Shown piece after piece: positions 30,672 to 42,631 of a stretch of 64,000 bases of DNA. A program made the translations under genes and the position numbers. Positions within the stretch are counted from its first letter, which is position 1. Each line of letters begins with the position of its first letter. The notes under the pieces are model-generated. The model had not been told where the DNA came from. It did not search any database and saw nothing but the letters and a program-made list of their open reading frames with translations. The DNA comes from Homarus americanus (lineage: Eukaryota; Arthropoda; Malacostraca; Decapoda; Nephropidae): positions 9,567,231 through 9,631,230 of the forward strand of contig NW_024736071.1 in NCBI RefSeq assembly GCF_018991925.1, written 5' to 3'.

Positions 30672-31524
30672 CAGTGGTCCCTCGGTTAATGCGCACAATT
30701 CGTTCCAGAAGGTTGCTCGTTAACCGAAAAACTCGTTAACCGAAACCATTGTTTCAATGGGTTTTTGGGTAATTGGTTCCAGCTCACCGAAAATTGCCTA
30801 AAATCAACAAAAAATGTAGTAAAGTACACTTACTTTGAGGTGTGTATGTAGAAGGCTTGTGGATGATGATGATGATGATGATGATGGTGGGAATTAGAAT
30901 GGGGGTGGAGGAGAAGGGAGGAGAGAAGGCATTGGGGTGGAAGAGAAGTCACCCCATGGCACCATTTCACCCATAAAATTTTAGTTCTCTTGGTGTAATT
31001 CAAGATTATTTTCTTTAAATCAACACTGCACTGCATTATATATTGTCAATAGGTAAAATAAATTTCAAATTGACCAATAATTTGCTTGGAAACACAGAAA
31101 AAAAGCATTTAGTTGAAGAGAGTCTCAAGCAAGATGTTACCTCCAGTGAAAAGACACAGAAACTGACGCCTGTATGGTGTGTTCACAGGCTCTTTGGCGC
31201 GCAAAAAACTAGCTTCCTATACTTAAATTATGTTCAATAATTGTTAAAATGACTAAAAAATTTAATTTAAAACTTTTAAAATTGATGAATAGTACAAACT
31301 TCTTGATATTTACTAAAATAGTAAGGAATTGAAGCCCTAGAACCGATTACTGTATTGGTGGACTAATACTACAGCTGGTGGACCTCCAAATGCAAGCGAA
31401 AACATGTGGAGGGGCGCTCGTTAAATATTCGTTAATCGAGGGATTGCTCGTTAACCGGAGCTAAGAATCTTATGGAAGGTAATTCGTTAACCGAAATCTG
31501 CGCTCGTTAACCGAGGGATCACTG
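30672..31524 (+). mobile_element. Tig5 non-autonomous element
   Basis: An 853-bp copy with the Tig5 TIR at both ends and TA on both sides (30670-30671, 31525-31526). It includes a (GAT)n run (30862-30886) and a C-rich region on the complementary strand. Frames of 65-68 codons in it are not conserved between copies. Confidence 0.93.
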
Positions 31525-31793
31525 TATATACAGTATTGAAAACCTTTAGGGCTTCTCTAAAAAATTAAACATTCAAGATATATTTAATGTTTCTACACTA
31601 ATGATGAGAGGATATGCTCCAATACCGTATGAACATTAGAAAAGCAACCAGTCAGGAATAGAATAAAGTAAACAATTCTTAAGACAGCATTTTTTCTCAC
31701 TCCAACACTAATTATATCATTTCAAAACAGTTTTTATCAAATCATGTTTGCTATACAAATGCATTGTTGTCCATCCATAATGTCTTTAGATTA
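31525..31793. other. Intronic DNA, nothing recognised
   Basis: AT-rich spacer between two TA-flanked elements. No feature is seen. Confidence 0.4.
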
Positions 31794-32488
31794 CAGGAAT
31801 ACCCCAAAACTGACGCCCCCAATAACCGCTGATTCGTATAACTGACGATTTCACATCAAGGAAATACCTCACAAGTTTTGTTGATATCCCGGAGATCAGA
31901 TGATTGGGAGAGGAGCGGCAGAGCAGTTTTGAATATGGCGGGCAGTGACATGGTGAAAATTTTTACCACCAGAGGGCTCTGCACACTGCCTAGACCCATT
32001 CCCACCATCTTTGCTCTCGTTTACACTGACTATGTGCCTTTGACGTGTTTTTTCACTATTTCCAACTTAGTGTGTTACTCAATCATGCCTAAATGCCCCA
32101 GTGATAGTTCCTCTTGTGCTGGGCAGCTTGATGTGATGTGATAAGGCATAATGATTGTAATAAGAGTGGTGATGGACCAGCAAAGAGTGGCAGAGACTTG
32201 AACTTGCTACCCAAGACTGTCTCTACGATCCTCAACACAGGTAAATAACAGTCTCAATTTATGCTTTACATTTCTTATTTAAGGCTTATAATGTTTTCTT
32301 TATATGTCTGCTTTATTTTCTTGCTTGACAGTGTACAATACAGAGATATATCAAGGGTAGATGGAAGATTTTGGAGGGTGGCCAGTCCCTAACCCCCTCA
32401 TATGAGATTAATTGCTTCGAGAACTGTTGATTCACTAACCAACGACTTTTCCTGGTCCCTATATGCGTAGGTTATCAGGGTACACCTG
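31794..32488 (+). mobile_element. Tig9 non-autonomous element
   Basis: The left end CAGGAATACCCCAAAACTGA pairs with a right end ccctgataacct (as its inverse) closing with gtacacctg; TA flanks both (31792-31793, 32489-32490). At 695 bp it holds a scrap of a transposase N-terminus (about 32083-32240). Confidence 0.75.
32083..32240 (+). pseudogene. Tig9 transposase N-terminal scrap
   Basis: An ATG at about 32084 opens MPKCPSDSSSCAGQ, typical of Tigger proteins that begin Met-Pro-Lys with a Ser-rich leader. After a stop, LNLLPKTVSTILNTGK resembles the recognition helix of a psq domain, followed by gtaaataa, a splice-donor-like sequence. The match is weak and short. Confidence 0.45.
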
Positions 32489-32490
32489 TA

Positions 32491-33224
32491 GCTGAGTCAG
32501 AACACGTGATCAGCTGATGAATATTCTCAACAAATTTAAAAAAAAATGGCTAATTAGATTGTATCTACGCATTGCTCTGTATATTGATATCTCTAAGGCT
32601 ACACACAGACTTTACACTCCATTTCTGACTATTACCCTTAGATTCTCGAGCCTAGGTAGAACTCCGGCTTACTTGGAAATTTGATTTATTGGACTGCCTG
32701 TATCCCCAATTATTCCAAATTGCCAAGGGTTTACTGTACTTAAGAGACATTGAGAAAGGTTGATACTGAGAAGTTTGATAAAAATATGCTAAGTAATTTC
32801 AGACAAAATGGCATTTGAAAAAAAAAATCTTAATGGAAAGGACAAGATTACAATAGCTAACCTTATGAGTCTGTGGCCTACGTGAATTTATAAGTAAGGT
32901 GCACACAATGTGCAGAATAGCTACAGCCAAAAATAGGGAGAGCAGAGTTACAGAATGGGTTAAAAATACTCAGAAGCAATCTGGACATGTGGACAGAAGA
33001 TGGATGAGAGGAATGTGAAAAAACAAAACAAATGTACATTACAGAAGAAAAAGAACTTAGATAGGTGAAAAGGCATTCCATATTCTAGAAAAGGAAATGG
33101 AACAGGTTAGTGAAGCATGTGCATTTGATAGTGTTTCAGAATATCTTTCCATTATGGGCACCCCTTCAAGCTGTTCACAGGAAATTATTGTAATATAATT
33201 CAAACATATCAAACTGCAACAAAC
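32491..33224. other. Intronic DNA, nothing recognised
   Basis: AT-rich intron downstream of the exon at 33225-33435. No repeat family or coding signal is recognised. Confidence 0.5.
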
Positions 33225-33435
33225 CTGGGTTTTGGCTTGAGAGGTCTTGATGTGGTTGTCACTGTTGTTGTTTCAGTGGGTCCTGGTGAAGTACTTGGGG
33301 AAGACAGAACTTGGCTTTCAGGATCAAGAAGTGGTTGCTGGTCCATTTCTTCCCCACCAGCTACAACACCCTCACTCATTTCGGGACTAGAATGACATCG
33401 CTGGACAGGAACACGAGGGTCATCAGGATTCTCAC
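33225..33435 (-). CDS. TSC2: Tuberin exon: acidic Ser/Thr/Pro-rich linker
   Basis: A 211-bp exon. The acceptor reads tacacacag then GTGAGAAT; the donor is CCCAG then gtttgtt. Phase 1 in, phase 2 out. It reads GENPDDPRVPVQRCHSSPEM, then EGVVAGGEEMDQQPLLDPES, and ends SRPLKPKP. The SSPE part is like SSSPEL in the human linker, but the region is poorly conserved in general. RCHSSP fits a 14-3-3 mode-1 pattern (RxxSxP). Confidence 0.88.
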
Positions 33436-33558
33436 CTGTGTGTATTTTTAAATACATTAAGATATTGTTCAAATGTGTGATTGACAAACTTAATACTTTA
33501 AGAGAAAAATTGCATTACAGAGAGTTGAAAATTTAAGTCCTAACCTTAAAAGTGAATA

Positions 33559-33740
33559 CAGTAAAACCCCAAAATTCTGAATAATAGGGTCTCTAGCCAT
33601 TAAAAATAATGAGATTTTACAAAATAAAAGGGACACCTCCCAAGGGGAAGTATTTTTCCATTATCTGCCCCAAGCAAAGTTTAAAATCTTTTTAGTACAG
33701 TACAGCACCTCTGTACCAGATTTAGGTGCTTGGTCCATGG
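33559..33740 (+). mobile_element. Tigger-like terminus without a partner
   Basis: TA then cagtaaaaccccaaaattct and ggtctctagccattaaaaat, with a Tigger-style end and subterminal sequence. No matching right end is found within 1.5 kb; the extent is approximate. Confidence 0.5.
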
Positions 33741-33990
33741 TATCAGATAAAATAACTCAAACACTGGGCAATGATGGAAAAACAAGTGGAAAAAAGCTTG
33801 TGTGGTAGACAGTACATGTACACTCTACAACTGACTGGTCCAACACCTGTGGCACATATACTGTAGTACTTCATTTACACTGAGATGGGAAGTTGGCGGT
33901 CGCATCCCATGGCGACATGTGCATCATATGTATTAATAATTGTCTCTCATAATTCAAAATTTTACCAATTATTATGAAATGTTAATATTC

Positions 33991-34300
33991 AGGTATCCTT
34001 CGAGATACGAATGTTTGTGATACGAACATGGACATAACTTTCTTCATATTTTTTTCATTCAATAACATCCACAAATAATCCTACATACAGAATGTGCAAA
34101 AAAAAAAAAAAAAATCATTAAGCCAAAAGCATTAAATGTTTATTCCCTTAATGTTTTCCTTATGTGTATGGTATGGGAATTTTCATAGAGTGGAGTAGAC
34201 ATATGTAATTATCTTTATTTCTTTTATCGTTACATGCACACACAATCTTTCATACAGAATGTGGAAAAAAAAAATGATTATACTGCAATAAGGTGAAAAC
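33991..34300 (+). mobile_element. Tig10 terminus, decayed
   Basis: caggtatccttcgagatacg followed by aacataactttcttcat matches the element at 39424 and 41138, including a poly(A) run at about 34098-34115. The remainder passes into the GGT minisatellite. Confidence 0.6.
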
Positions 34301-34312
34301 ATAAAGTGAGTG

Positions 34313-34501
34313 TTGGAGTTGATTGGGAGTGTTGGTGGTGGTGGGGAGCGTTGGTGGTGGTGGGGAGCGTTGGCGGTGGTGGAGAGCATTGGCGGTGGTG
34401 GAGAGCGATGGTCGTGGTGGAGAGCGTTGGTGGTGAAGGGGAGTGGTGGTGGGGAGTGGTGGTGGTGGGGAGTGGTGGTGGTGGGGAATGGTGGTGGTGA
34501 G
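34313..34501 (+). repeat. GGT-rich minisatellite
   Basis: About 190 bp of units of roughly 15-18 bp such as ggtggtggtggggagcgtt, strongly G-rich on the plus strand, so the host-gene transcript is C-rich here. All three frames are open on both strands because of the repeat; it is not coding. Confidence 0.95.
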
Positions 34502-35169
34502 TGCTTGTATTAGCCCCTATCAAGTATACAGTAATACTTATATAAATGTGGGTTACATACATTAGGTTTATATAATTACATCACCTACAGAAACTTTCCT
34601 ATGAGCCGTGAGTAGTCATCAACTGGATCGGTGACAGTGTATTTCCACTGAATGCTCACACCTTGACCGCAGTCGTCAAATAAGTAGCCGGCTGTTGCCA
34701 GTTCGACTCCCGTCTCTGAGCCACTGAGACATGTGCTCTAAGAAGCTAGTTATACCCAAGCTTCATCCCTTATTAATGCTCACAGCTCACAGCGTTAATT
34801 ACAGTGATATCCCAGTTATTGTGCAATAGTTTATTTTCTTAATAAATGTAGAAAAGACCATTTGGGTTTGAAAACTTAACCTATAAACATTTTTGAGTGT
34901 TACTTCCAATTCACTTGTAATCCTGACTCAACAAATTTTATCATCAGTGATTCCAACAGGTAACAGGAAACTGCAACATATGGTGGCAGCAGTTAACGAA
35001 TCTATGAACGAAAACCAATGTTTTATACAAAAACTGAAAATTTTTGGTTAATACTCGACATTCTCCATTTTTTACACTTGTAATATCTACCTTTTTGAGA
35101 CCCAGTACATTTAAGTGGAACGCTTGTTTCACGTCCCAGTTTGACGTACTGTACAAGTTTCAATCTTTA
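34502..35169. other. Intronic DNA, weak tRNA-like B box
   Basis: ccagttcgactcccg at about 34696-34710 resembles a pol III B box, but no convincing A box or cloverleaf accompanies it. The rest shows nothing. Confidence 0.35.
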
Positions 35170-35640
35170 TTTTTTTTAATTGATTTAATACATTTGATGA
35201 GCTTCATATGTGGCACCGCGGTACAAAGCAGCATTACCAAACCCTGAATGTCTCTTCAACCCCGCCTCCAAGATGCTCTCACAACTGTTTTCAGCGACTA
35301 AGCATAACAACATCAGTCAGCCTTCTCTCCCAGTGAGCAGGAGCACCAAGAAACACCCCGGCATCAAGCAGCACCCTAGCCCCAGGCCCTCCAGGGTGAA
35401 CCTACCACAGTCTACAGCTCAGTGTTCTTTTGATTGGTCACCGTCTGGCTCAGCTCTCACCGTGTGAACCAGTGCACCCAGTTTACATCAGACAGCTGTT
35501 TTCGACATCACTTAGATCATCATAACTACCAGCCCCTGGCAACTATAACGTTATCGACGCCATATTGGAAACATCACTCAAACGTCACAGCAAGACACCA
35601 TCTTGGATTTTAAATTTTTTAAATAAGGCGTGACACTACA
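35170..35640 (+). other. GC-richer island with an open frame of unknown meaning
   Basis: Base composition is visibly more balanced than in the intron around it. A frame runs from a GTG at 35210 (first in-frame ATG at 35273) to 35467; it is rich in Ser, Pro, Lys and His (SRSTKKHPGIKQHPSPRPS) and ends QCSFDWSPSGSALTV. Downstream are gccatattgg (35559) and ccatcttgg (35598), which resemble YY1-type sites. It may be an exon or promoter of another gene on the plus strand, or an old insertion. I do not recognise the protein. Confidence 0.3.
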
Positions 35641-36427
35641 ACAACGAGCGGAACTCTATGGACATACCTACCAGAACTTCAATCAAGTCTTCGTGCTAAG
35701 TATATCACAAACTTGAAGTAGATTTTTACTACAGTAAACATATTATAAAGCATACCATCACACGTCAAACATCGTGATAAGCTAGGTTTTTAATTAATAA
35801 GTGCCTTACTTTGTATAGTATTAATGTAATATAATGTTAGTATTTTTATTTACTCATTTAATTATATTTTCATTCAGTTACTTTATATGGATGGGCAAGG
35901 TTATTTTTTTCGTATAATCTTGTATTATTGATTCATCATTTACGGATAATTTATTTAATTTATCTGGTTCAGACATTACACATTTAAAGAAAGATTACAA
36001 TAGTACCTCTGAACAAACAGCAAATGCAATACTAACTGATGCAGTTCTCCCAACTGGAGCTGGTATTGTTATTGGTATTATGGAAGATTTGCATGGAACA
36101 CAAATTCATATACTGTACAGTGAAAATCTTCCATTGATCAATCATATGGCGATTTACACCGTACCCAACTTAAGTCAGGTCATATATATGATACCACACC
36201 TTATTAGGTTCAGTTCATTCTCCCAACCCACCAAACCCCAGTGTGTCAGGACAGTATAATTTCCCTCCTGCATCCTCTATTCATCTAGTGATATCGAGGT
36301 TGTCTAAACACCAACTAAGAATGGCTAAAGCTGGCTCAAACAGCTTACTAACACTTCCGTTGTATTTAAAGTGTTGCCGCAGAATTACCACAGTTGCAAG
36401 TTCACAGAGGAAGTTGATTATCACATA
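35641..36427. other. Intronic DNA, nothing recognised
   Basis: AT-rich intron. The 67-codon frame at 36243-36446 has no support. Confidence 0.45.
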
Positions 36428-37848
36428 CAGTAGAACGTTGATTTAAAGCGATTCAATTGAAGATTATTGATTTAAAGTGACACCCACAATGAAGGACAAT
36501 GTTTTAATTTAAAGTGAATTCTTCCTATTTTGCACGAGTCAATCTGGTGCGTCACATTTTAAAATTCACGCCTAATGTTTCTCTGGGCACTCAAAACAAT
36601 GTACTAAATGATTACTAAAATTTTTGTCTCGTGTAAATTATAGCAAAATTATATTCAAATTAATCACTATCTTATAAGAATTCCAGCAATGTAAATTATA
36701 TTCTCCCCGGTCACTTCTGTGACATTTTATAAAAAAGAAAAAAAAGAAAAAACTCAATATAAAGGACATAATTAAACACATAAATACTTCACTAGACCTT
36801 GGTGCAACTGTCAAACATGTCACCTCCCCTTCCTCCCTCCCTCCCTCTCCCCCATCTTCCCAGCCAGGGTTAGGTGGTTATAGGCTTACAGTTTTTATCT
36901 TATATAATATCAGACTAAAGTTAGCAGAATATAATTTGCATTGCTAGAATCTTTGCAAGACAGTGAATAATTTGAATATAAACTTCATATATTTTGCACA
37001 GGAGATAAAAATTTTAGCCATTTGTAATATGTTTATTTATGAAAACTAAATTTGTATGTGTAATGCAAACTATTGCATGTTTATATTAAAATTAATCACT
37101 ATCTTATAAGAATTCCAGCAATGTAAATTATATTGTCCCCGGTCAGTTCTGTGACATTTTATAAAAAAAAAAAAAATCAATCTAAAGGACATAAATAAAC
37201 AAATAAATACTTCACTAGACCTTCGGCCCCTACTGTCAAACGTGTCACTGTCACCTCCCTCCCCCATCTTCCCAGCCAGGGTTGGGTGGTTATAGGCTTA
37301 CAGTTTTTATCTTATAAAATATTACAGACTAAAGTTAGGGAAATAAATTTGCATTGCTAGAATCCTTGCAAGACAGCGAATAGTTTGAATGTAAACGTCA
37401 TATATTTTGCACAAGAGATAAATATTTTAGCCCTTTGTAATAAAATTAATTCGAAAATGTCAGTTCAGTGACATTTTATAAGAGAAAAACTTAAAGTTAC
37501 TCTTAAGGACAGATAAATAAATAACCACTAGACCTTGGCAACAGCTGTCAAAAATATCTCTTCCCCCAACCATCTTCCCATCAGCTGATCGCGAGTAAAC
37601 AGACCATTCACGTCCCATAATTTTAGCTGTCTTGATTTAACATAATACAGTACTACAAAAAACAATGTTTTGTTTATTCTAGGAGATGGGCTGAGGTGCA
37701 TTTGGGTAGTGTCAGTCTTTTAGTATTTTGTGTTTCTCTCAAGTACCAAACTAAATTATTCCATTGAAACAACACTTCGATTTAGTGCGAATTCGGTTTA
37801 AAGGGACCTCTATTGGAACGTATCTCGTGTTATATTGATGTTCTACTG
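36428..37848 (+). mobile_element. Tig6 non-autonomous element with hairpin units
   Basis: cagtagaacgttgatttaaa at the left pairs with ttatattgatgttctactg at the right; TA flanks both (36426-36427, 37849-37850). Subterminal words (atttaaagtgac) repeat as in other Tiggers. Two and a half units of the hairpin module occupy the interior: ttataagaattccagcaatg near 36675 and 37105, and their inverse partners near 36935 and 37350. Confidence 0.87.
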
Positions 37849-37850
37849 TA

Positions 37851-38783
37851 GTTACATTTTTACTTTCATGTGAGGATGTTGTGCAGAACATTGCAATCAG
37901 GGAAGATGAGGATCACCAAGATGTCACCATATCGTTATAGCAATTTGCAAGGATTATTGAAATTGCAACTTTTGTATTATTTTCATGGGACCCTGTGTAC
38001 AGTGAAACCAAGACTGATGATTATGCCCAGTCTAATACAATTCTTTCTTAAGCATATAAGATCCCAGTTCCTGTTACTCATTTAGATGTGTTAATAGATG
38101 ATATAATCAAATGAATTGGGGTAAATATGTGATGAAAGGTGCCAGATGGGAATGTATTCCCTCCTATTTTCATTACAGTAATTCTTATGGGGAAAATTGT
38201 CCTGATATTTGCAAATTTGTTATTTCTGTGAAGACGTGAATTGGATTCAAACAAGGTTTGATTTTTGACCTTCCTCTTCTTGAAACACCATGGAGAATAC
38301 TAAAAATAAATATAATAATAATAACACTATTAATAATGTGCAATCTCTCATTTTTTCCTCCCATAATGCAGCATGGTTGGCATCAAGAGCAAATTTACAC
38401 AAACATTCTCCTTTTATTTGCTGTCATTAATTCAATCTCATTCATACTGTTGTAAAAGATGTGTTCTGCTATGGCACTCACCTCCTACAGTCCCAAAATA
38501 TCCATCAGTATTATTCCTCATTTCATACAACCCAGAATCTTCCATCAGTATTATCAAGGGCTTCCCCTCAAATCGCTTGATATCATGCTTTCCACCCATT
38601 CATGCACACAACTGCTTCTTAAGTGTCCAATCCCCTAAACTTTTGGTTATCCTTCATCCCATCCTTTCATAGCAATCTTCCTCCTACCAAATACCTCTCA
38701 AATAATTCACCCATTTTAACCCTCAAAATCATGACCAAATGTTTAAAATATTTAGAACATTACATAATACAGTTGTAACAAAC
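37851..38783. other. Intronic DNA, nothing recognised
   Basis: No repeat or coding signal recognised. Frames at 37870-38085 and 38258-38672 lack any family resemblance. Confidence 0.45.
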
Positions 38784-38997
38784 CAGATGTGCTGGTGTTG
38801 GTAAGTGGTGAACTGCCTCTGGTATCATCCCCAGGATCAGCTGAGTTTATTCGAAGGTCTGATGATGCATGAGAGGGAGCACCACTACTACAACCACTGG
38901 AGTCTCTCTGAGAACCGAGGTCTGAATCCTGTGTTTTATCCGAGGCACCAGAAAATGCACGTGGTCTTGGTTCTTCGAATGGCTGGCTTAAGAGTTC
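38784..38997 (-). CDS. TSC2: Tuberin exon: Ser/Asp-rich linker
   Basis: A 214-bp exon with acceptor actttgcag and donor CATCTG then gtttgtt; phase 0 in, phase 1 out. It starts ELLSQPFEEPRPRAFSGASD, continues through DSDLGSQRDSSGCSSGAPS and ends SSPLTNTSTS. Composition suits the disordered linker between the tuberin core and the RapGAP domain. RPRAFS matches an RxRxxS Akt-type motif. Confidence 0.88.
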
Positions 38998-39423
38998 CTG
39001 CAAAGTGTTAATTTAGACTAAATGTCTTTTTCATAATTAGGGTACTTATTCTTATATCATGGCAGGGTGATAATTATTGTACAGTAAAGTATATGTCAAC
39101 CAAAAATCTACTTAAGATAATCTATTTTATGAAAATTAGAGCATTCTACAGTATACATATGAAGTTTAAGAATACAGAATAATCTTTCATTTAGTCTTCC
39201 ACATATTACATCAGAGTACTAGAGGATAAATTGAACAATAGGGCAACTCGTTCAGTAAATGTATGCATGGTGGTGTGAGGGACAAGTTTGCTCGTCTTCA
39301 CATGAGTTTGGGAAGTAAGTTATATGATGATCGTGGGAGAATGATGACAAATTGAAAGCTTATTTGTAACCTTAATAACATTAAGAATGTTAGAGAATAA
39401 TGAAGTAGAGGGTAAGTTTGTGT

Positions 39424-39668
39424 ATAGGAATCTCTCGAGATACGAATGTCGAGATAAGAAAATTTCATTTATACAAATTTCTTAAACTACCACCTCTTTT
39501 TTGTGCTACGAAAGCTTCCCTCACTTATACAAATTTGGGTCCCGGCAAAAATTCAAGTCATGCACCCCCGGGAGTCAGATGGGATGGCCATATCCCCCTA
39601 CTGTTCCCCCTACCTGACTGAGTTGGAGTTTTGTTTTGGTTATTTTTCAACTCATAATTTTGTTTAAA
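39424..39668 (+). mobile_element. Tig10 element, left part (split by Tig3)
   Basis: aggaatctctcgagatacga at the left end matches 33991. The part before the break, ggttatttttcaactcataa, is also found, inverted or direct, near 62560 and 53030. The sequence resumes after the Tig3 insertion at 41138. Confidence 0.65.
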
Positions 39669-41135
39669 CAGGTTGTACCTCTCTAGTCCGGCAACCTCGG
39701 GACCTGACCAGTGCCGGACCATGGAAATTCACCCTTTTCCTGGATAGATAGTGACTTGTGCTTATGCCTGGAAGCACTAGCACCACTTCCTCTGCATCAT
39801 GGTCTCTTTGAAGACATATTGAAGGGTTAAATGTCGTATAGTAGCTTCTCAAATTTCGCGAGTTTTTAATTCTTAACGTATTTTATTGGAACACACAAAA
39901 AATAAATAAATAAAAATTTTGACGGCGGAAACTTGAATTTCGACGGGTTTGAACGGCCCGCCAACGTGCAGACGACGTGCATAATCGTGTAAACAGCGTC
40001 ATTTCTCTTATGTACAAAAGATTCATTATTGTTTATTACTGAATGTCTTTTTTATTGAATTAATGTTTATGTGTGCAAAATGAGCAATACAATTCATTAA
40101 TAATACGTAGAATATTAAAACACACGAGGAAATGACACAGCATTGTTTCGTTGATTACAAAACCAGTGACTGACTGGTTCTACATATAAAACTGAAGAAA
40201 ATAAGACCTTGGTTGTAGCTGTAGTAAAATTAATATGGTTGTTTTAAGTAATGTTATTTAATGTTAATAAATGGAACAATAGAAGTAGCTAACGATAATG
40301 GTAAAGAAAAAAGAGAGATCGCATATGTAAGTGCGCATGCGCACACGTGAAAACATATCATCATTACTTTACATAAGAATATGAAAGCAACACTTATTTA
40401 CTGTTCATATATATTTTAATTAATGTTTCTGAATTTGTTTTTATTGAATTAATGTACGTGTGTGCAAAATTAACAATACAATTTATTAATAATACGTGGA
40501 ATATTAGAGGAGACGAGACGGCTGCCGGCATTGTTTATGTTAAAGCTTACGAAACCAGTGACTGATTGGTTCTACATATAAAACTGAAGAAAATAAGACC
40601 CTGAGTTTAGCTGTAGTAAAATTAATGTAAAAAAATGAATATGGTTGCTTGAAGTACCTGTAATGTTATTTAATGTTAATAAATGGAACAATATAAGTAG
40701 CTAACCATTAATGGTAAAAAAAAAGTGAGACTGCTCGTATGTAAGTGCGCACATGTGAAAATATATCGTCATTACTCTACATAAGAATATGAAAGCAACA
40801 CTTATTTACTGCTCATATATATTGAAGGGTTAAATGTTGTACTCTGTATAGACAAGCAGAGAGAGAGAGAGAGAGCAGCCGAACTGCCGGATGTAAACAA
40901 ACCTTAATTTCCCGCGGCTTTTTTTTTAAGGGGATTAGCCCACCCGGGCATAGGTCACTGACCCACATTAGGGCCTGAGGGGCAAAAATTTAATACTCCT
41001 GTAATAATAATAATAATTCAGATAAGTAAAAAAAAAAAAAAAAAGCTGCCTATCTACCTATTGGACAAACTAAAATCGTTCCGGACCACGGGAGTTTCCG
41101 AACCACAGAATGCCGGACTAGAGAGGTACAACCTG
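39669..41135 (+). mobile_element. Tig3 complete non-autonomous element
   Basis: 1,467 bp from CAGGTTGTACCTCTCTAGTC to gactagagaggtacaacctg. TA follows at 41136-41137; the left flank is AA. It has no frame of note. It is the reference copy for the fragments at 5900, 15498, 62831 and 63504. The two internal halves share cattaataatacgt/aacattaaataacatta blocks, so it is partly built from repeats. Confidence 0.93.
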
Positions 41136-41137
41136 TA

Positions 41138-41640
41138 TAAACATAACTTTCTTCATTTTTTTTTTCATTCAGTTACACGCACACACAATCTTACAAGCAT
41201 AATGTAAATTTTTTATTTTTTTAAAGAAATAATGATCATAAGGTCAAAAATCTAAAGGGAGTAAACATTTCTTTGTATGTAAGAGCGGGGGAGGAAGCGT
41301 TGCTAAGGGTCAGCAAAGATGGCCGGGCTGGTTAATATGACGATGCTTGAGGGTGGCTATGCACGAAGCAGCCAGCATCTACACAAATGGCACCACTGGA
41401 GACTGTGTTAAACTTTGATTTAGCTTTTCTTTAATAGTTTTAGCTGCATCTTTTCATCTAGATACTGTAGTATTTTATTAACGTTTTTAATGTGTTAGGT
41501 AGTAAATTACAGTAGGTGTGTACTATTTATCATTAGTTAGGTAGGTTTATCTTGTTTGTGAACCGATTTCATGTTTTTGGGGTATGATGTTGGGATATTT
41601 TTGTTAGTGAGGTTCTTATTCTCTGCATTCTATTCAATTT
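41138..41640 (+). mobile_element. Tig10 element, right part, and repeat D2 copy 2
   Basis: aacataactttcttcat continues Tig10 after the Tig3 insertion. From about 41395 to 41600 the sequence matches D2 at 30271-30500. No right-hand TIR is found. Confidence 0.6.
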
Positions 41641-42164
41641 TCATAATGGTTGCAAGCACAACATAACTATTCCTCTTAATTTGCTTTTTCTTCTTGCATC
41701 CAGTCATATGCTTCCTCCTCAAACATTTAGAGTCCATACTTCACATCCATATCACTATGCCAGTTCAATGAAGCCCTATCTTTCTCTCCTTTGGTAATGT
41801 TGTCTCTCCACAAAAGAAAAGTTTTAAAGCATTATGTACCTATTACTTACTCTCCTTCCAATATTTTGTGATGAAATTAACCACTTGTTCCATTTCCTAA
41901 ATAATTCAGCACCAGATATCTGAAATTCCAGATTTCTTTCTCCATTGAAAATTAATCAATATTTGCTGTTCTTATTTCCCCTATTGTTTTTTGGAAACTA
42001 TGTATATTTTATAATAAATAAAAGTAAAGCAACCTTACATTAAACCACTACAATGACTCGAAAGTTAAAACATGCTATTGCTTCAAATCTGTAAATATTC
42101 TAATACTGTAATAATTTGATCATTAACTTGTTTTTATATTCTCACTAATTACCATCATTTCTAC
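41641..42164. other. Intronic DNA, nothing recognised
   Basis: No repeat or coding signal recognised. Confidence 0.45.
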
Positions 42165-42349
42165 CTCAGTTTTCTCATCTTCATGGGTGAATGTATCAAG
42201 CCTCCGATTTATGACTGAACCAATAAGTTCACCTGTCTCCCTTGAAGATGCAGGGGAATAGAGGTTACTTAGTTCATGTAGAGGAAGCTCACTGCCAGGA
42301 GTCACTACTGTCTGCTTATTTTGAAGTCTCATCATCCAGGACATGTTCC
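42165..42349 (-). CDS. TSC2: Tuberin exon after the CWCQGWAEI exon
   Basis: The acceptor is tgtatttcag then GGAACATG; it enters in phase 1, and the split Gly codon gives PTGNMSWMMRLQNKQ. Human tuberin reads PTGNTSW at the same place. PLHELSNLYSPAS parallels PLQELSNAL. The donor GAG then gtagaa at 42164-42163 is preferred; a second in-phase donor twelve bases further (ATG then gtaatt, exon end 42153) is possible. Both leave in phase 0. Likely part of the conserved domain upstream of the disordered linker. Confidence 0.93.
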
Positions 42350-42631
42350 CTGAAATACATGATAATAATTATAAGCAGCATTATGAATAACCATTAACTG
42401 GAAGATATTAAGGTTAAAGCAGGCATAAACATAAATGAATACTAAAACAAAGGAGTGAAGTATAAAATCCCAAAGAAGAGACACATTTTAGGATTCTAGC
42501 ACACTGAATACTCCAAGAAAGAACTCACTAACATCACAGAGCAGGATGCAAGACTAGAGAGAATAATACAACTGGATCCAATATAGATTTTCATCGAGTC
42601 ATACTATTATTTTTTAAAAATACTGCATCGA

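Noticed and set aside
34278..34562. His/Pro-rich and Gly/Val-rich frames
   Set aside because: Translation of the GGT minisatellite in different registers.
34660..34760. A tRNA gene suggested by a B-box-like sequence
   Set aside because: No A box at the right distance and no cloverleaf stems.
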